Positions 58,092-64,000 of a stretch of 64,000 nt of DNA are shown here, piece after piece. The stretch is from the NCBI RefSeq assembly GCF_029784155.1, contig NC_073693.1, positions 223,525,094 through 223,589,093 on the forward strand, given 5' to 3'. Position 1 is the first letter of the stretch. Every line of letters starts with the position of its first letter. Source of the stretch: Uranotaenia lowii. Lineage: Eukaryota; Arthropoda; Insecta; Diptera; Culicidae. The position numbers and the translations under genes are program-made. The notes beneath the pieces are model-generated. The model saw nothing but the letters and a program-made list of their open reading frames with translations. It did no database searches and had not been told where the DNA came from.

Positions 58092-59575
58092 CCGTGGGCG
58101 TGATTGAGTGCTCATTTATATCACTTTGATATAAATGGGTATACCTTGACGTATAGCAACATTAAATATAGAATAGTGAGAGTATCACAGTTCAGTGTTG
58201 CTATAGACATCAACGGATCACTTCCGACCATAAGTGAAACGGAACCCCTAGATGTCGGTCCCACGGCTTTTAACTAAAGCTCAATCACATGGTCAATCTG
58301 GTCCGATCAGAAATGATTGTTTGACCTTTTATTGTCATTTTAATGTTCTTTTCTATTTCTCTTAATGTTCTTTTCTATTTTTCAGATCATTCGGAGGTGG
58401 AGTTTTTTTTTTCTCTTCAGATATATTCAAATAGTTAGAAAGTTAGAAAGGAGTAGGTTAACATATTCAAATACCATATTCCTCCCCAATGCTCCAGTGG
58501 ATGTGTATTTGCGGTTTATGAATTACGATGGCTTATTCTTAAATCTAGCTTTTTTCAATCACTGGGGGCTAATTGGATGGAAATGATATTTTGTGGTTTA
58601 AGGTTTGTGAAACGGATCTGTCACCTGAGTTGTTTTGATAGTATTATAGTTTAAAGCAAACAGTCTTGGCAATTTTTAAATCTCATTCAAAAGTAGGCAT
58701 TCAACTATGTGAGGCAGGTAGTGTAGGGCAATGCTCAAACGGTAAGATAGGCTCTTATATCCATATTTTGGTGAATTCGCATGATTGTGATGATGTTGTG
58801 ATATGAATAAGGTAGCTTACTTCAACTATTAATTTGAGCTATAATTTTTATTAGTTTGAAATAGGCTTGCTTCAAAAAGCAAACAGGCTCTCACATCCAT
58901 ATTTTGGTAAAATAGTATGGTTCTATGATATGACAGGAACAATGTAGCTTACTTCTACTATTAATTTGATCTCGGTTTATTATGAGTTTAAGCTAGGCTT
59001 CTTCTTAGATATTGATAGATGATATGAACTAAAACTCTTTTTTTTCTCTTTTCTTTTTTTTCTGTTTTCTTTTCATGTATCGTGGCATGTACTACCGACA
59101 AATCATTTGGTCCAATGATGACGTTGAGCGAACCTTCAAGCCATCCCCTAACATCATGGGACCCAGACGTTGGCTTTCGCATGACATGGTTGCCAGCCCA
59201 AGGATCTAACCATAAATCAACTGCTGAAGATGGTGTCCTGTAACTTGGTGAGATCCTTCCTTTTTATTTTTAATATTTTCAATGCGCTTATAAACCGTAG
59301 TATGTAGATGCTTGGGGAGTATGTAGAGGCCAGTCTCGAACCCACCCTTGTCCTTCCTCCAACTGGTATCGGGAGGGGTTGGGGTTATTATCTTGAACTG
59401 CATTTTATCCATATTCCATGGATATAATGAAGTGCTTGATGGTTTAACCAACGTCTCAAGATCGCTTACTATTCTACGCTGCCTTCTCTAAACTTTAAAT
59501 TTTCTTCTCCAAACTATTCTAATTTTCATTTCCAGCGTCAGCTCCCCGAGCTATTTAAACGCCATAAAAAAAAAA
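58092..59575 (+). mobile_element. Retroposed 1.48-kb sequence, 18-bp TSD, poly(A)
   Basis: Flanked by an exact 18-bp duplication ACAACCAAATCCGTTGAA (58074-58091, 59576-59593). It ends in about 11 A after CGCCAT. These are the marks of LINE-mediated retroposition of a polyadenylated RNA. Interior: a palindrome-like TTTATATCACTTTGATATAAA near 58117, a duplicated TTAATGTTCTTTTCTATTT near 58341/58362, and two splice-acceptor-like sites (TTTTTCAG at 58380, CATTTCCAG near 59528). No RT, tRNA-like head or confident coding frame. Candidates are a SINE-like or nonautonomous LINE, or a retrocopy of a noncoding RNA. Confidence 0.8.
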
Positions 59576-59593
59576 ACAACCAAATCCGTTGAA

Positions 59594-61569
59594 AATGAAC
59601 AGACACATGTACTGAACAAGAGCCTGTCCTTTGAAATGGATTAAATAGGATTGAGGTTTATTTGAAGATTTTTGATATTTGCAATAATATGTAAAAGCTA
59701 TGAATAAAATAAGAATAATTTTCAGTAAAAAGGTTCACTAGAGCGAGTGCAAACGTTCAACATTTACAAAAAATGTATACATTGTTTCTTCATTTATAAA
59801 TGGTTGGGCCCAACAAACTCAACTTTTTCTAAAATCATTCACCGAAAAACTGTTTACAGGTTCTGTTCTCGATCACCCTCAAAAACTAAACTTGTGGACT
59901 GTAAACACTAATTACTGGGAGGGGATCGGTCACACTGCACTTCGATTGCACTTTTTCCCGTATTCGACCGTGGGGGAAAGTTTTATTTTGCCCGGACTTG
60001 GTGTTTCGGATCGGTTAGAAAACGCGTCGACACTGCTGTTGGTTGGTAGGTAAACTAAACTGTATTCAATTATGTTCTTTGTTTACGTCTCTCCCAAACA
60101 CAGCATAAAGAGAGACGGTGAATTGGTGAGCGGTGAGTTCGTGAGTGACTCCGCTCATGATTTGACATTTCACTAGGGGTGCGCAAAAAATTAAACTTAT
60201 TATCATTATCAAACAGGTTCACTGTTTGTTTACACAGAATTCAAGTACGTACTGAACATAAACGTGTGTTTTTGTTTAACATATTTCGGCTACATAGAAG
60301 AGACATTAAAACCCCTTTTATTGAAAGTTTTTTTTGTTATTGATATTCCAGAAGAAGAGTTTTTTTGATAGCAGAAGCAGAATTGTTTTTTTTTATAAGT
60401 ATTTATTATGACCTAAAAATGTTGAAAATTATATTAACCCCACACAGTGAAACATGTGGCAACGCGTCTTTTAGCCATGAAACATATACCTTTTAAGATT
60501 TTTTTTTCGAAATCATCAAAAGGGTATACAGAAGCGGATATTCATAATTGTTAAATGTCTTTGTAAATGAAGGTCTTATGATAAAACAGTGTTCAGTGAA
60601 ATTGAAGTACCAAGCATTATTTTATTCTGGAGATAAACTGAATCAATGAAAGTTGATAAAAAAGACAAACAGGAACAAGTATAAAACTCATTTTAAAGTC
60701 TTCACACTGACGCATCTGAAAAAGAGCTACATATGTGATTTCACTTGCATCAATAAATGAGACAAACGTATTCCTAGATATTTCGTTTTGAAAGAATATG
60801 AAAGATGAACTGTGATGATATCCGTTTGCTCTTGCCCCGATGTTTGCTTATTCAATATTACAATTTATAATAAAAAAGAAACTTAAATGTTTTTTAAGGT
60901 TTCAAGATATATTTACATGAAAATTTCCAGAAAAAAGAATGAATTCATGAAATCACCGTTGCCTTAACCGATTAGTTTTTTTTCGATCTATTTAATTTTT
61001 TTAAACCTGCATTCCAATTTAATGTTATTGAATTTCGAAAACATTACATAATCTTAAATAAAATCGCTGATCACTTCCAACACTGTTCAGAACACCCCAA
61101 TGCTTCAGTTAGAATCTTTAGAAACAATGGTTCAAATTGGCAGATATGTACTTAAGGATAAAGAAGAAAGTAAAAATGCTGCAATTCGGTTGAATCTAAA
61201 CTATTTCGCTCCTTTCTTTCTATTTTGGACATGATTTTGATGAAAATATGGATATTATTTAATAACCAATGCTTCCAAGGGTAAGGATAATGAACAAAAA
61301 GCAGCTTGAAAATGGTTAGTAAAAAACCTTCTCTAATGTTTTTTATTTCTTCAGTTCTAAAAGATATACCATCCTAAGCTACACGGGAGCTTAAAGTGCT
61401 GCGTTAGACAGAATTTTGGGCAAATACTTCAAAAATTGTCCCAATATTCAAAATTCTTTTTCCATAAAGTTTCAAATGCAATAAATTCCGATTAATGAGA
61501 AACTTTTGATTTCGATTTCAACCTTAAATTAAACTCGAGAAAAGCGGAGTAAATCAATTAAATGGTGTT
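59594..61569. other. AT-rich; GC-richer patch near 59930-60180
   Basis: The patch at 59930-60180 contains a TAGGTAAACT donor-like string and no repeat structure. It might be a host 5' exon, but nothing confirms it. The rest is AT-rich with no feature. Confidence 0.35.
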
Positions 61570-61975
61570 CAATAAATGAAACATAGATATTATCAGTATA
61601 TATGTTGTTATTTATGGAACAACTCACAAAAAGTGGTTACGTTGAGTGCTGAAAAAAATCTATTTTGCAACGGAAAGCTTATACCTGATACCATTCGGCA
61701 ATATTCGAAGCATACGAATCCCAGAAAAGTAAATGAAAAGTATTCGTGTAAGATGCATGTAAGATTGAATGAAAGTATTTCTTTGATAATTTATGCGAAG
61801 ACCCGTAGAATTGAGTTAAAATTCTTAGGTTTGATTCCGATAGAATTAAGAGGGACAATTCGAGCAAACGGAAAGGAAGGATATGCAAAAAAAACTAGGA
61901 CATGTTTACGAAAGCGCGAAAATGGACATGGTAAGACAAAGTTTACCGGGTCTGCTAGTATATATATAGAAGATT
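61570..61975 (-). repeat. Reversed relative of the CTAG(C)..GACCCGG repeat start
   Basis: The plus strand ends ..ACCGGGTCTGCTAGTATATATATAG at about 61940-61968. Its complement starts with TATATATATACTAGCAGACC and CGGTAAACTTTG, the same opening style as the repeats at 39093 and 56054. The 203-residue plus frame (61576-62187) crosses this repeat and is not considered a gene. Confidence 0.5.
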
Positions 61976-62664
61976 ATTATCAGAATGCCACGCTGTCTTT
62001 TTTATGGATCTTAAAAAAGATAATATCGGCACCTCCAAAAAAGTACTACCTGATATGTAGCGGTCACTCTTTCCTTTCCAACGCGTTATTCAGGAAAAAA
62101 TCGATCGGAGGGTCCAGAACAACGTTTTTCTTTTTTGAAAATTTGCGGACAAAATGCACGAGTAGTCTCTCAAGTTTTTGCTATTAGATTCCCAAAAAGC
62201 TTCAAATTCTATATTTCTGAGCTTAGATGTGTTAAGATTCCTTCAAAAACTTTGATAAAAATGCACGGTAATACAGGTTTATTCTCCCTGATCGTTTCTA
62301 TCGAAGACAAAAAGTAGTTTCGAGTAGTTCTAGACCCCCGGATCGATTTTTTTCCTGAATAATTCGTTGGATAGGGAAAATTTTCCTCTATAATGGGGAA
62401 AATTTTCAGGTCAAGGTGTTCAAAGTGACCCTTACCACGTTTTCAACTACACTTTCGGAAAAATAAATTCAAATTCGACCACTTCAACGAGTAATAATTA
62501 AAAAAAAAACTAGAAAATCAACCTCAATAATAATAATAATTTAAACGGCTCATCATAATTTAATATACTTTATGACCCAGAGGGTAAAAAATTAAAGTAG
62601 GTACTTGAAATTCAAATTCATAATAATAATATTAACTCTTTATTTCATGGTTTTCTATTTTTCG
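61976..62664. other. AT-rich, no gene seen
   Basis: No recognisable feature beyond short AAT tracts near 62525. Confidence 0.45.
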
Positions 62665-63125
62665 CTAAACGAGCATAACGAGCACCCAAGGCATATTAAG
62701 CACTCCATTTTTCGAAGAAAGAACGAATTTTCTCAAATAAATTTTCTTAAGGAACTGTTTTCTAGTTCCAATAGTATTTATTTTTAAGCAAAACAGAAAT
62801 CTCTTCATGATCTTTATAAAAATATAAAAAAAAACCAACCGGAAAATAATCTCTTATGATCGTTTAATCAGCTTGTTCTATGAAACACGCATTGCAACAT
62901 GATGAACATGATATTCCTCAACTTTAACCATCATAAAATTTTTAATTTTTCACTAAAATCCATTTTAAAACGCGTTTTTACTTTCTCTTGTTGACCCGGT
63001 GTGTAAAGAGCACAATTCATCGGGGCACGATGAGCATTTTCTGCCGTACAATCTAGCAGCGAATTCAACTCGATGAAGTCGATGAAGAACCACAGCTTCA
63101 CAAGTTTACATCGGACGATTTAGTC
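62665..63125 (+). mobile_element. AAGGGCATAA-family MITE fragment
   Basis: Collinear with 23868-24360: GCATAACGAGCACCC, GGCATATTAAGCACTCC, AAACAGAAATCTC, TTGTTGACCCGG, CGGGGCACGATGAGC. The second half of the element is absent. Confidence 0.75.
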
Positions 63126-64000
63126 TATTGGGTAGGTGTCGGAGAGATAACTAAATGTTACTACAAATTTGTTACTTTATGAAACGAAGGGTTAAGAGTA
63201 TAGGATTGTGAACTAATAGCTCCAGCGCAGATTACCATTTTTTTTATTTTTGAACCATTTAAAAACTGCATTTTTTACATACCAGTAACATTTTTTTCTT
63301 TTAAATTGCTGTGTGAAATTTCAAAAACAGTTATTATTTGCTATCATAAACGTTTTGATGTGTCTCAAAGTTTGATAATAAAACGATTTTTTTTCTATTG
63401 CTATGTTGGAGCTTGTGGAGCTTAAATGGACCTAATCAGAAATTATGGTTGCTTGAGATGTTTACTGAAACATCAATCTATCTCACAACATGATGATTTG
63501 ATTCAATTGGAATTTTTTTAACAGGAAAGATAGAATAATGAAATCTGCAGTCCAAGAGTAAATGTTGGAATGCAAAAAGCTGGCACATGCTTGTTCAAAA
63601 CAAATTAAATTATCTGAAAAAAAAACTTTATCAAAACAAGAATAATTAGCTTAGCTTGATTGACTACTCACATCCACCTTGAATCATTGAACCCGAAATG
63701 CTACTCAAGATGGCTGGATGAAGAATTTGAAAGTATTCTAGTATAATCTGTGATTGATTTTTAAATTTGGTTTAAATACAATTCAATGCATTTCGGATTC
63801 CAAGATCGCAGGCGTGGCTAAGTAGAACAAGTTCCACATCGCCAATGCAATGGTTGCTACTCCGTGATTGACCGAGGCCATAAATTTTGTTCAGAGATCA
63901 AATGAACGGAACCTGGGATTGGCTACATATTCACAATGCACAAAGCTGATGCTCTCTCTTTAAACATCAATAACGGCGCCGGCCACGTCCTAGTAGTCAA
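63126..64000. other. AT-rich; second copy of a 125-bp repeat at 63796-63915
   Basis: 63796-63915 matches 46493-46617. Otherwise no feature to the window edge. Confidence 0.5.

Noticed and set aside
59930..60180. Host promoter and first exon
   Set aside because: Only composition and one donor-like string support it; no frame or TATA/Inr arrangement is convincing.
61576..62187. 203-residue plus-strand gene
   Set aside because: No recognisable domain, low-complexity composition, and it crosses a reversed repeat terminus at 61940-61968.

Overview
The window looks like repeat-rich, AT-rich DNA from a dipteran, most likely a mosquito. The basis is the mix of non-LTR retrotransposons (I-like with RNase H, CR1-like with a PHD-type ORF1, an RTE-like tail), Tc1/mariner copies of a type familiar from mosquitoes, many TA-flanked foldback elements and hAT elements, one tRNA-derived SINE and short CAG/CAA tracts. 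The species call is inference. No host protein-coding gene could be supported. The window is best read as intergenic or intronic DNA built by repeated insertion. One assembly gap of 500 N lies at 51143-51642.

Region 1-12.5 kb starts with a 13-bp minisatellite (1-735). A decayed minus-strand retroelement then runs in pieces from about 12.4 kb down to 2.2 kb. It was broken by a full-length 6.2-kb I-like LINE (2674-8877, 11-bp target-site duplication, TSD), a 380-bp RTE-like tail (10774-11153, 11-bp TSD) and a foldback element (11227-12024). The LINE has an intact zinc-knuckle ORF1. Its EN-RT-RNase H ORF2 is broken by a SINE and one in-frame stop.

Region 12.5-24.9 kb is almost all DNA transposons: a TA-flanked MITE (12503-13355), a pogo-like MITE inside a 130-bp tandem array (14255-15745), and a nested stack at 15774-18503. 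In the stack a foldback element holds two hAT insertions with 8-bp TSDs, and one of those holds a TA-flanked MITE carrying tRNA-like Pol III boxes. A deleted Tc1-like copy (20960-21735), a foldback (21752-22618) and a palindromic MITE (23857-24846) follow.

Region 25-41.4 kb holds an unrecognised GC-rich coding-like island (25180-25906) and a large inverted duplication (27597-28258 versus 37445-41372). Between its arms lie an RNase H LINE fragment split by a head-to-head Tc1-like chimera (29274-30319), a 2.1-kb hAT (31329-33405) and a foldback (33563-34503). The right arm is split by a second copy of the tRNA-box MITE (37843-41077), which itself holds a MITE and a 143-bp-monomer repeat.

Region 41.4-64 kb holds a decayed CR1-like LINE (about 41450-46000, minus), a hAT (47790-48860, 8-bp TSD) inside a MITE, monomer-structured repeats (50290-51142, 56054-57352), GC-richer possibly host sequence (54.8-55.9 kb) and a 1.48-kb retroposed sequence of unknown origin with an 18-bp TSD and poly(A) tail (58092-59575). 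The rest is AT-rich with no recognisable genes.
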